Shown here: positions 27,991 through 36,167 of the stretch, in pieces
Layout of the letters: every line of letters starts with the position of its first letter
Numbering within the stretch: the first letter of the stretch is position 1
Assembly: GCA_027493445.1 (NCBI GenBank)
Contig: JAOSKU010000001.1
Location: 496,001 to 560,000, forward strand
Length of the DNA stretch: 64,000 nt
Direction: 5' to 3'
DNA from: Thermoleophilia bacterium
GTDB lineage: Bacteria > Actinomycetota > Thermoleophilia > RBG-16-64-13
Notes under the pieces: generated by a model
Seen by the model: only the letters and a program-made list of their open reading frames with translations
Told to the model about the DNA's origin: nothing
Databases searched by the model: none
Position numbers and translations under genes: made by a program

Positions 27991-28157
27991 GGTGTGCTTA
28001 CCCTATTACTGAAGATCCTTCTCTGCCAACATGACATGAGACACTGAGCCGCGAAGAATTAGTGAACCTGGTGGGCGAGATCGGGGGGCAATCTGGGACG
28101 GTGGCGCGGCGCTGATTAGTGCTGAGCTGAGCAAGGCGGATGCTGGCGCGGGATCCA

Positions 28158-30023
28158 TCAACGACGCATAGGTTTTGCGAGAATACCCTCCGCCGCCTCC
28201 CGCTCTCCATGAAGCTGTAGCGCCTCCGCCTTGGCCACGTCAACCAGATAGCTCGCGTGGTAAGAGGCCGCGTCACGACCGCCATCGGCCAAGCCTTCTC
28301 GATCCAGCCGAACCGGACCCACAACCTGACCATCCTCTGCATCGGCTGACTCCGCCGCGAACAGGCTTCTCACTCGGTCCCACCCGTCCACGAAGTCCAC
28401 TCGATGCAGGTTGCCCAGGACCTCCATCATCTCCCTCGAGGCTGTCGAGCAGCTGCACAGAGTCGGCGGAGAGCACCTCCTGCCCGGCCAAGTAGCGCTC
28501 GGAGACAAGAGCGGCTGCGTGACGAAGAGAGGCAACCTCCGCGGCAAAGTCCCGCACATCCTCCTCCCACTCCTTGACCATCTCCAGGAACGACTCACGG
28601 CAGTGGGGGAGGGTGCGGCCCCAGAAGCCGGCGCCGGCGAAGTCGCTCACCGTCCAGCTGCGCAGAGAGTCGAGGAGCTTGCGCCGAGCAGCCAGCTTGG
28701 CCATTGCCTCAACTGACAGGCATTCCTCCACCGCTGCGCCCTCGGCCCAGCTGGTGACGCGCTCCACGGCCGCACCGCCCTCCGCGGCCACCAGATCCCC
28801 GGCGTGTCCCCCGACCCACCGGTTGCAGCTTGCCCGCAGGAACCCGGGCTTCAGACTCTTACGCAGATCGCCCTTCACCCAGCGGCCCCGCCAGCGGCGG
28901 TAGTCGTCGAAGTGGAGGTAGGGTCGGCCGTCGATCTCCCGCACCCGGCCGACGAACTTGGCCAGGTGCCCGCGGGCGTCGGTCCGCAGCTCCTGGAGCA
29001 GCTCCGGGTCCGCCGGTTCTCGACCGCCTACGTGGTCGACCGCCAGGATCTCGTCCCAGGCCAGGGGATGGTCGTCTGGGCAGTGACCGATCTGATAGCC
29101 TCGCTTGCCGAGAAGCGCGCCCCACTCAGGCCAGCCCCAGGACTTCGCGGTCGAGCCACTCTCCCTCCACCAAGGGCGCCTCCCGCAGGTACTCCAGGGG
29201 ACGGTCTCTAGATGCACCACCCGGGCCTCTGCCACCTGACCTTCCTCCACCAATGCCCGGAAGGCCTCCTCCAGCTCGTCACACCGGGCTACGAACTCGT
29301 CGTCGGTGAGATCGGCCAGGCCGAAGGAGAAATTCTCGCCGGCCAGGAAGGCATGGTAGGCTTCGTCCGTCGGAAAGGAGCCGCGGACCTCCGCCCGCAC
29401 CTCGTCATCCAAGAGCGGGGAATCCTCGTCTCTTCGCACCAGGTAGGCCTCCTCGGGGATGGGGGTCTTGCCCTCCCGCAGACAGTGGGCGCAGACCCAG
29501 AAGCCCACCGTGTCCGAATCGGTGAAGCTCTCCCAGCTCTCCACACCGTGCTCCTTGGCGGCCCGCACGCAGGCGGCTGTCTCCGGATCCAGGGGATAGG
29601 GGAGAGAGGCGGAGATCTCCTGGATGGAATGGGCAAGATCGCGGCTCAGCTCAAGCTCGGCCAGCAGGCGGTACAGCCTCTCTGCCAAGAGCACGGCACG
29701 CAGGCGAAGCTCATTCTGCCGGCCGCTCACCTCCTGGTTCACCGCCTGATGCAGGAAGTAGAGGAAGAGGATGTCCCTCTCCCCCGGCGGATGGCCGCAA
29801 AGATCTCCTCTCGCGAACGGCCCTTCAAGGCTTCTTCCGCTGCGTCTTTCACCATCTGGGGCATCTTGACCAGCGGGTAGCTCGAGTCGGGCTGCTTCAT
29901 GAGCCGGCGGACGTAGTCCTCCATGCTGGGGAACTCTTGCACCTCGTTCAGCCACAGGAGAAAGATCTCCCGGGGCTCAAGTTCAGTGTGGAGTTTCTTC
30001 AGTCGGCGCTCATCATCTCTCAT
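28158..30023 (-). CDS. Large hypothetical protein of phage/plasmid-like module, frameshifts
   Basis: A reading of about 620 codons assembled from three frames. It starts at ATG 30023 (MRDDERRLKKLHTELEPREIFLLWLNE), moves frame at the C run 29781-29785 and again near 28440, and ends MRR at 28158. The middle is helical and acidic with two CxxC-like Cys pairs (WVCAHCLREG). No domain recognised. The start overlaps the stop of the upstream zinc-motif gene by ATGA, so they are co-translated. A structural or packaging-related phage role is possible but not shown. Confidence 0.55.
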
Positions 30024-30466
30024 GATTCGTCCTCCTCGACATCTTCTGCTTCCAGTTCAAGGTCAAAGATCGGGGTGGGAGAGAGCTCGCGGGAGGAGAC
30101 GGCCTCCTCGAGAGCGAGCAGTCGCTCCTCCATCTCCCCGGCCTGCAGCAGCTTGACGGCGGTCTGGGCCAGATAAGCCAAGGTGCGGGCCCGGGAGAGG
30201 CTGCTCTCCAAGCTGAGGACGTCAAAGGCGGCGATCTCCACCAGGCGGCGGATATCAGCCACCGTGGAGAGACCTGCAAAGTCAAAGGCCCCGGCCACCG
30301 TCTGCTCCTTGCGCCGGCGCTGCCCGCCCAGCTTGCGGGCGGCTGCGGCTTCCTCCTGATGAGTGGGAGAGTGAAAAAAGCAGAAGGGCTCATCGCGAAG
30401 AGCGGTGGCCCGGCAGGGCTCGCCTCTCTCGGTCATGGCGCTGCAGGTGCGACTGGGGCCTAGCAT
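30020..30466 (-). CDS. Zinc-motif protein of phage-like module
   Basis: A 148-aa protein. Residues 8-32 hold CX9CX10CX2H (C-SAMTERGEP-C-RATALRDEPF-C-FF-H), a small zinc-binding motif found in phage-associated and other proteins. A basic stretch (GGQRRRKEQT) and an amphipathic helix follow, and the tail is very acidic. Stop and next start overlap (ATGA). It lies between the ParB-methyltransferase and the large hypothetical gene. The same Cys spacing occurs at the C-terminus of NusA in this window. Confidence 0.6.
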   Translation of the reverse strand: MLGPSRTCSAMTERGEPCRATALRDEPFCFFHSPTHQEEAAAARKLGGQRRRKEQTVAGAFDFAGLSTVADIRRLVEIAAFDVLSLESSLSRARTLAYLAQTAVKLLQAGEMEERLLALEEAVSSRELSPTPIFDLELEAEDVEEDES

Positions 30467-30520
30467 GGCCTAGCTTCGCCTACCTCTGCTGGTCTCGGGC
30501 GTTGCTGGTCACGGTCATCA

Positions 30521-31785
30521 CTACTCGATCACCTTCTGGGCCCGCTCCCCGCTGAAGCTCTCCCAGCGGGCCAGCACGATTGCCGCATAGTGTGGGTCGA
30601 TCTCCAGGCCGTAGCAGGTGCGGCCGGTGCGCTCGCAGGCAATGAGCGTGGAGCCCGAGCCCAGGAAGAGGTCGAGGACCACATCTCCGTGCCGGGAGCT
30701 GTTCTCCAGGGCCCGCTCGATCAGGGGGAGAGGTTTCATGGTGGGGTGGGCTTCAGACGCCGAGGGACGGGGGATCTGCCAGACGTCCGATTGGTTGCGG
30801 TCCCCGCACCAATAGGGCGTGGTGCCTTCCCGCCAGCCGAAGAGGACCGGCTCGAAAATTCTCTGATACGGGGCTCGGCGAGCACGAACTGCCCCTTGTC
30901 CCAGATTATGTAGTCGCTCCAGTGCCCACCCGCCTCGGTGAAGATGCGGGTGAGGGTGGGGAGCTCCTTGGAGCTCATGAAGCAGTAGATGGCGCCGTCG
31001 GTGTGCTCGAGCAGGTTGCGCAGAAACCCTCGACAGAAGGTCTCCCACTGCTCCGGCGGGAGATCATCGTTCTTGAGTCGACGACGACGCTGTCCTCGTT
31101 GCTGACCGCCGTGATTGCCCAGACTGACTCCGTACGGTGGATCCGTCACGCAGAGGGCGGCCTGGGTCCCGGCCAGCAGCCTCGCGACATCCTCGGCCTT
31201 GGTGGCGTCAGCACACAGGAGCCGGTGGTCTCGCAGGGCCCAAAGCTCCCCTGGTTTGACCCGGGGCTGGCACTGAGCTTCCTCCAGGGCGGCGTCGAGG
31301 TCGAAGCTCTCCGGCCGCTCGCGGCGCTCCCTGACCTCCAGGGGGCGGAGGAGCTTGGTGATGTCGTCCTCGGCGAAACCGGAGAGAGTGAGGTCGAGGT
31401 CCGTATCCTGCTCGAGATCCTGGAGCAGACGAGCGAGTAGCTCCTCGTCGAAGTCGCCAGAGATCTTGTTCAAGGCTACGTTCAGGAGGCGGGCCTGCTC
31501 TTGGCCCAAGTCCAGATAGATGACTGGGACTTCCTTCATCCCCAGCTTGCGGGCGGCCGACATACGTTGGTGTCCGCCGATGACCGTGCGGTCCTCGCGT
31601 CTCGCGATCACGGGATCGACCATCCCGAACTCCTGGATACTGCGGGTGAGGGCCTCAAGCTCTGAGTCAGTGATTCGTCTCGGGTTGGCCGCATCCGGTC
31701 GCAGGGTGTCGAGGGGCACCTGCTCGATGGTAAGAGCGGGGCCGGCCGCCCTAGGGGCGGTCTTGGGGGCAGTCGTCTTGGTCAT
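30521..31785 (-). CDS. ParB-like nuclease/DNA methyltransferase fusion, one frameshift
   Basis: A fusion of about 421 aa. The N-terminal ParB/sulfiredoxin-like domain (about 15-110) contains DTLRPDAANPRRITDSELEAL and VIGGHQRMSAARKLG. The C-terminal N6-adenine/N4-cytosine methyltransferase has the catalytic DPPYG and, after the break, DLFLGSGSTLIACE (SAM motif I). One C is missing in the run 30870-30873, shifting the last third. ATG 31785 has GGAGG upstream. Such fusions are common in prophages and plasmids, where they modify the element's own DNA. Confidence 0.82.
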
Positions 31786-31889
31786 GAGAACCTCCGGGGA
31801 GACGGGGTGATGCAGCCGGCAGGCTGTTGACTTCTGGGGCCGGGGGAGGGAGTAATGGACGTAGCCAAACGACCAGTAAGAGGCGAGCA

Positions 31890-32102
31890 ATGAGCGGCCA
31901 GTTGACGATCAGCACCACGGAGACGAGCGCCCCGCGCACCAGCCTGCGCTATTCGTTCCTGTGGTCGGCCTGGCTGGACGGCCATGTTCTCGGGGAGGGC
32001 TACGGGTTCTCGGCGGAGGACGCCGAGCGGCGGGCCGTGAACCTCGTCACCGACACCCTCACCCCCGACCAGGTGGAGCACATCAAGGTCGTCTCGGGCT
32101 GA
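31890..32102 (+). CDS. Small hypothetical protein
   Basis: A 70-aa protein from ATG 31890 (GAGGCGAGCA upstream). The segment YSFLWSAWLDGHVLGEGYGFSAEDAERRAVNLV suggests one compact alpha/beta domain. Unknown function. With the next small gene it forms a + strand pair inside an otherwise - strand phage-like module. Confidence 0.5.
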   Translation: MSGQLTISTTETSAPRTSLRYSFLWSAWLDGHVLGEGYGFSAEDAERRAVNLVTDTLTPDQVEHIKVVSG

Positions 32103-32147
32103 GGCCTTGCCCCTGTCCCTGCTGACCCCAGGAAGGAACCGAGAGCC

Positions 32148-32370
32148 ATGATCGTCTACGAACTCATGGAGCAGCTGAAGCGCTTCGACCCCGAGGCCGA
32201 GGTGCGCCTGGCCTACCAGCAGAGCTACCCGCTGCAAGATCACGTGCGCGGGGCCGTCCAGAGCCAGGAGGCGGACGAGCTTGCCGCGCCCCTCGTCTGG
32301 ATCGTCTCTGGGGGCCAGGTCTATGACACTCCCTACGGCCCCGAGCTTCGTCTTCGAGGCCAAGTAGCTC
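32148..32370 (+). CDS. Small hypothetical protein (phage/plasmid-type)
   Basis: About 74 aa from ATG 32148. The start YELMEQLKRFDPEAEVRLAYQQSYPL matches a family of small proteins widespread on actinobacterial mobile DNA with no known role. An apparent extra base near 32347 shifts the end; corrected, it would finish ELVFEAK with a stop near 32370. AGGAACCGAGAG lies upstream. Confidence 0.5.
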
Positions 32371-32713
32371 GTGCCGCCCGCCCGGAAGCGAGAGAGAGTT
32401 CGCCGACTGGCTCTTTGACGTGGTCTACCAGGCGGCCGACCTTGCCTGGGCGGGTCTCACTCCGCTCAGTCTCACTTCCTTGGCTGAGGAGGTATCCGGC
32501 AGCGGACAGGAGGGCTTGGTGCTGCGCTTCAGCCAGGGGCCCGAGTACGAGATCACCGTCAGGCGCCGAGACTGACGCTCCGGAACCTTTCTTTCCGGAT
32601 CGGACCGGCCCCAGGAACGAACTGTCCATATAGAGGAGGCTTTTGGACACTTCGTTGTTCGGAAGACCAACGACCTTCTGTGTGGCGGTCTTATTGGCAG
32701 TGGTCTTGGTCAT
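32333..32713 (-). CDS. Possible coupled ORF after DnaC-like gene, weak
   Basis: ATG 32713 overlaps the stop of the DnaC-like gene as ATGA and is preceded by GGAGG. The first residues (MTKTTANKTATQKVVG) resemble the start of the ParB-methyltransferase (MTKTTAPKTAPRAAG), so this may be a second, truncated copy of that gene start. After about 50 codons the frame is simply antisense to the + strand ORFs. Only the beginning is likely meaningful. Confidence 0.3.
   Translation of the reverse strand: MTKTTANKTATQKVVGLPNNEVSKSLLYMDSSFLGPVRSGKKGSGASVSAPDGDLVLGPLAEAQHQALLSAAGYLLSQGSETERSETRPGKVGRLVDHVKEPVGELSLASGRAARATWPRRRSSGP
32396..32575 (+). CDS. Possible small ORF, start uncertain
   Basis: An open frame ending at 32575 with coding-like composition (EFADWLFDVVYQAADLAW, then LVLRFSQGPEYEITVRRRD). 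No ordinary start codon with a Shine-Dalgarno is seen; the start may lie in another frame near 32380. It overlaps the antisense tail of the - strand ORF at 32333-32713. Function unknown. Confidence 0.3.
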   Translation, partial: EFADWLFDVVYQAADLAWAGLTPLSLTSLAEEVSGSGQEGLVLRFSQGPEYEITVRRRD

Positions 32714-33564
32714 GAGGCCTCCTTGGGGCGGCGGTAGGCGTGCGTGGGCTCCTTGAGGCCGGCCAGGGAGGCGTCGTGCACAAGCCGGCTCACCACCGAG
32801 GTGCCCACCAGCTCCGCAAGCGCCTCCGCCCGCCATTCGGTGGTGATGACCGTGGGCAGGCACTCGCCGTAGCGGACATCGACGATGTCGTAGAGCTGGT
32901 CCTCCACCCAGGAGGCGCTGCTGGCCGTATGGGTCTTGCCGAGATCATCGAGGATGAGGACAGGCACCCGCTGGGCCAGGCCGATGAGCTTGTCTGTAGC
33001 CTCCCGGTCGCTCTTGTTGTGAAAGCCCCGTTTGACCCGGGAGAGGAGATGAGGCGCAGAGAGCCACAACGTCGGGATGAGCCGGCCCTCGCCGATGAGC
33101 TCCCCGTAGAGGCAGGCGGCCAGAAAGCTCTTGCCCGCGCCCACCGGCCCAGTCACGATCAGGTTGGAGCGGTCGGGATCCTCGAGCCACCGGCTTGCCA
33201 CCGCGAAGGCCTCCTCGTTGTGGGGGGCCCGGTCAAAGTCGGCCAAGGTGAGGCCGGCCGGTCTCTTTCCCAGCTGGCCGCGCTCCTGGTAGAAGGTGAC
33301 TTCGCGCAGCTCCCGCTCACGGGTAAACTCGGCCTGCTGCCTTTGCCACTCGGCCTCCAGCCGGGCGGCTTCTTCTTCCTGGCGGATCTTCCGGCAGCGG
33401 GGGCACACCGCGGGAGGGCCGAAGGGCCAAAGGTCGGGCGCCTCCCAACCGAAGCTCTCCCCGCAGGTCTGGCAGGTGAGATCGCCAGATGGCCTAGAGG
33501 AACTCACCGTTCTTGCTGCGGCCGTCGTCGAGATGATGTCGCCTACTCGTGCGAGCTCGCCCAT
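32710..33564 (-). CDS. DnaC/IstB-like AAA+ helicase loader
   Basis: A 284-aa protein. An N-terminal zinc ribbon (CQTCGESF ... CPRCRK, about 33-60) is followed by an AAA+ domain with Walker A GPVGAGKSFLA (about 139-150), Walker B VLILDDLGK and sensor-like TVITTEW. This architecture matches DnaC/DnaI-type helicase loaders used by phages and plasmids; IstB transposition helpers are related but no IstA is present. The gene overlaps the upstream replication-initiator gene by 71 nt, forming a replication module. Confidence 0.82.
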   Translation of the reverse strand: MGELARVGDIISTTAAARTVSSSRPSGDLTCQTCGESFGWEAPDLWPFGPPAVCPRCRKIRQEEEAARLEAEWQRQQAEFTRERELREVTFYQERGQLGKRPAGLTLADFDRAPHNEEAFAVASRWLEDPDRSNLIVTGPVGAGKSFLAACLYGELIGEGRLIPTLWLSAPHLLSRVKRGFHNKSDREATDKLIGLAQRVPVLILDDLGKTHTASSASWVEDQLYDIVDVRYGECLPTVITTEWRAEALAELVGTSVVSRLVHDASLAGLKEPTHAYRRPKEAS

Positions 33565-34399
33565 GGGCGTGCCCCCTTTCTAGGTCGCCGAGGATGTAGC
33601 GCAGATGGGAGGGACTGCGGTTCGCGAGGACCAAGGTGTCGAGTGCCGAGAGCAGCATCTGCGGATCGGCCCCACCTTGAAGCAGATCCTTAAGAGCTCG
33701 TCCGAGCTGGGCCTTGGTGGCGGGGGTGAGGGTGAGCCTGCGATCATCGGCCAGGCGGGCGGCGTAGGCCACCAGGTCCCGCACCGCTCCTGAGGCGGGC
33801 TCCTTGTTCTTGCTGGGGGTCGTAACCGTGAAGAGCGGTACGGCTGCTCTTGGCGGGCCAGACGCCCCTACCGAAGGTAGGGATTCTTCTATGTATCTAC
33901 TATCTTCTCTGGTGGTAGGAGGGGGGCACTCTAGGGTGGTAGCCTGCTCGCACCCTGGAGTGGTAGCAGGCTCGCGCTCCAGCTCGTCCTGGGGCCCGAC
34001 CTCCCTCCTCGTCTTCGGCCGGAACTTGCCCCAATGGGCCGTCTCCGTCTCCACTTGGTAGACGGCGGCCCTGCGGTTGGTGGCCGGCCGGGTCCGGCGA
34101 AGGACGCCTTCCCGGAGAAGATCAGAAAGAGCGTCGCGAATCCCCCGCTCGGCTCTCCCGGTCATGCCCTGAAAGAGTGCCAAGGAGATGGAGGCCTGCT
34201 CTTGGGCGAAGTGACCGTAGGTGCGGCGGATGACGGCTAGCACCACTTCCTTGTGCGTGGCGGGCATGGGGGAGAGGAGAAGAGCGTCGAAGAGGTCGGT
34301 GGGGAAGTGGACGAAGGGCTCCCGGTTGGGTACGCGCTGGGGCGGCACAGGCGGGGTCGCGTCCCCAAGAGGTCTAGTGTGCGGCGCCGCCCAACCCAT
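33494..34399 (-). CDS. Phage replication protein O-like/DnaD-like initiator
   Basis: A 301-aa protein. The N-terminal winged-helix domain (about 25-120: FVHFPTDLFDALLLSPM, HKEVVLAVIRRTYGHF, ISLALFQGMTGRAERGIRDAL) matches phage replication protein O/replisome organiser domains. A disordered linker and a C-terminal helical part follow. Paired with the DnaC-like gene it gives a lambda O/P-like replication unit. ATG 34399 is the first start. It lies 70 bp from the right copy of the comM-dprA duplication, at the island's right edge. Confidence 0.7.
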   Translation of the reverse strand: MGWAAPHTRPLGDATPPVPPQRVPNREPFVHFPTDLFDALLLSPMPATHKEVVLAVIRRTYGHFAQEQASISLALFQGMTGRAERGIRDALSDLLREGVLRRTRPATNRRAAVYQVETETAHWGKFRPKTRREVGPQDELEREPATTPGCEQATTLECPPPTTREDSRYIEESLPSVGASGPPRAAVPLFTVTTPSKNKEPASGAVRDLVAYAARLADDRRLTLTPATKAQLGRALKDLLQGGADPQMLLSALDTLVLANRSPSHLRYILGDLERGHAHGRARTSRRHHLDDGRSKNGEFL

Positions 34400-34470
34400 C
34401 AGCGCTTCCTTGCCTGCCGCCCGGAGGGCAGTTCGATCACCCGGCGCAGAATGGCGTAGTTCCGACCTGC

Positions 34471-34988
34471 ACCCGTGCCCGTGCGGCTACTGGGGCCATC
34501 CCGAGCGTGAGTGCCGCTGCTCCGGGGAGGCCCTGGCCCGGCACCGGGAGCATCTCAGCGGTCCCGTGGTCGATCGGATCGACGTCATGATCGAGGTTCC
34601 TCCCCTAACGACGACCATGCTCGACGGAGGGGAAGGCCCTTCTTCCGCCGCGGTGCAGGCGCGGGTCCTGGCCGCCCGGGCCTTCCGGGCTCTGAGAGAG
34701 GCAGGCGGCGAGGTGGGGCATAGCGGCAACGGGTTGCGGGCCCGCCCAGTGAGCCGAACGGGTGCCCATCCCGGGGAAGTCGAGCTGCGCTATGCGGTCA
34801 CCCAGGAGGCCCGGGCTCTGCTGCGCGAAGCGCTGCTCCATCAGGCCCTCGGGGGCCGGGGCTACATGCGCGTGCTGGCGGTGGCCCGCACACTCGCCGA
34901 TCTGGAAGGGGTCGTCCAGGTGAAGGCGGCTCACGTGGCTGAGGCTCTGGCCTTCCGTATTCCTTCGATGGTTGGGTGGAGGTCGTGA
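34471..34988 (+). pseudogene. comM 3' fragment (right copy)
   Basis: The last 172 codons of comM, from PCPCGYWGHPERECRCSG to the stop, in one frame. The AAA+ Walker A and the N-terminal domain are absent. The upstream sequence belongs to the island, so the open frame that starts at 34221 is chimeric. Compared with the left copy it keeps the two bases missing there, so the two halves complement each other but no complete gene exists in the window. Confidence 0.88.
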
Positions 34989-36133
34989 GCCTGACCGAGG
35001 CGGCTCTGGGTCTGAGCTGGGTTACGGCCGCCGCCGGTCGGCCCGCTCTGGGGCTGCTCGAGAGGTGGGGGGTTCAGGCGGTCTGGAGGGCGGGCGCGTC
35101 CGAGTTACGCCGGTGGAGCGACTCGGGGTCCTGGGTTTTGGCCTTCCTGGAGAGGCGCTCTCAGTTTGTGCCCGCCGAGGCCCGAGCCGCCCTGCGCGCC
35201 AGTGGCCTGCGCTTCGTGCCCTACGGCGACGGCGGGTACCCGGCCGTGCTCCGGCACCTGCCCTGGCCGCCCGCCGGTCTGTACGTACGGGCGGAGCCGG
35301 AAGCCTACGAGACCTTCTTGCATGCTCCCCGGGTGACCATTGTGGGGACGCGGGCGCCGACCGCCTACGGTCGCGCCCTGGCGCTCTCGTTCGGAGAGGC
35401 TTTCGCTCAGGCGGGAGTGGTGGTGGTGAGCGGTATGGCCCTGGGGATCGACAGCGAGGCTCACCGGGGCTGCCTCTCCCAGGGGGGGCTCACCGTGGCC
35501 GTGCTGGGATGCGGAGCCGACCGCCCCTACCCGCGCCGGCACCGGGACCTTCACCGGCGGATCGCCGGAAACGGAGCGCTGATCAGCGAGCTCCCGCCGG
35601 GCTGGCCGCCGGCTCCCTGGACCTTCCCTTTGCGCAACAGGCTTCTGGCGGCCTTGGGCGATGGGGTGGTGGTGGTAGAGGCCGGGGCCCGCAGCGGCGC
35701 CCTGAGCACGGCCGACTGGGCCCTGGATCTGGGGAAGCAGGTGTTCGTGGTGCCGGGCCCCATCAACGGCCCCACCTTTTTGGGCAGCACCAAGCTGCTT
35801 CATCAGGGAGCGGCATGTTGCTTGGGGCCGGCTGAGACGGTGGAGGACTTTTTCGCCATGACCCGAACGGAAAGGTACGGGCGCGGTGGGGATGGCCCCC
35901 TGGAGGGCGTCACCGGCAGGCCGCGGAAGGACGGCCCGGCGCGGTCCGCCGGCGACCTGGGGCCGGCGGCCCGTCTCTCGTTGTTGGCGCTGGCGCGAGG
36001 AGCGCAGACCGTCGACGAGGTGGCGGCCGCCACGGGGTTGGCCGTAGGTGACACGGCCGCTGCCCTGGCCCTCCTGGAGCTGCAAGGACTGGCCGTTCGG
36101 GCTGGCCCGGGGCGCTACGGGCTTGTATCGTGA
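34976..36133 (+). CDS. dprA: DNA processing protein DprA, right copy
   Basis: A second full-length DprA of 385 aa with the same motifs as the left copy (GTRAPTAYGR, SGMALGIDSEAHRG, VLGCGADRPYPRRH) and a C-terminal winged helix. GTG start overlaps the comM fragment by 13 nt. The paralogues differ at about one residue in ten, concentrated before residue 125 and near 300-320, with long identical stretches between. Which one serves transformation cannot be told. The intact xerC follows. Confidence 0.95.
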   Translation: MEVVSLTEAALGLSWVTAAAGRPALGLLERWGVQAVWRAGASELRRWSDSGSWVLAFLERRSQFVPAEARAALRASGLRFVPYGDGGYPAVLRHLPWPPAGLYVRAEPEAYETFLHAPRVTIVGTRAPTAYGRALALSFGEAFAQAGVVVVSGMALGIDSEAHRGCLSQGGLTVAVLGCGADRPYPRRHRDLHRRIAGNGALISELPPGWPPAPWTFPLRNRLLAALGDGVVVVEAGARSGALSTADWALDLGKQVFVVPGPINGPTFLGSTKLLHQGAACCLGPAETVEDFFAMTRTERYGRGGDGPLEGVTGRPRKDGPARSAGDLGPAARLSLLALARGAQTVDEVAAATGLAVGDTAAALALLELQGLAVRAGPGRYGLVS

Positions 36134-36167
36134 GGACGGGAAGAACCGGCGAAAGGGGGTTGAAGTC

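Noticed and set aside
32710-33564. IstB transposition helper rather than helicase loader
   Set aside because: No IstA-like transposase or IS21-type ends nearby, and the adjacent O-like initiator fits a replication pair.
11334-34470. CRISPR array or tRNA-associated attachment site in the island
   Set aside because: No regularly spaced direct repeats and no tRNA sequence were seen at either boundary; the only flanking repeat is the comM-dprA-xerC duplication.
34221-34988. 255-codon frame that appears to be a shortened ComM
   Set aside because: The first part is antisense of the O-like initiator gene and only the part from 34471 is ComM; it is a chimera at the island boundary.
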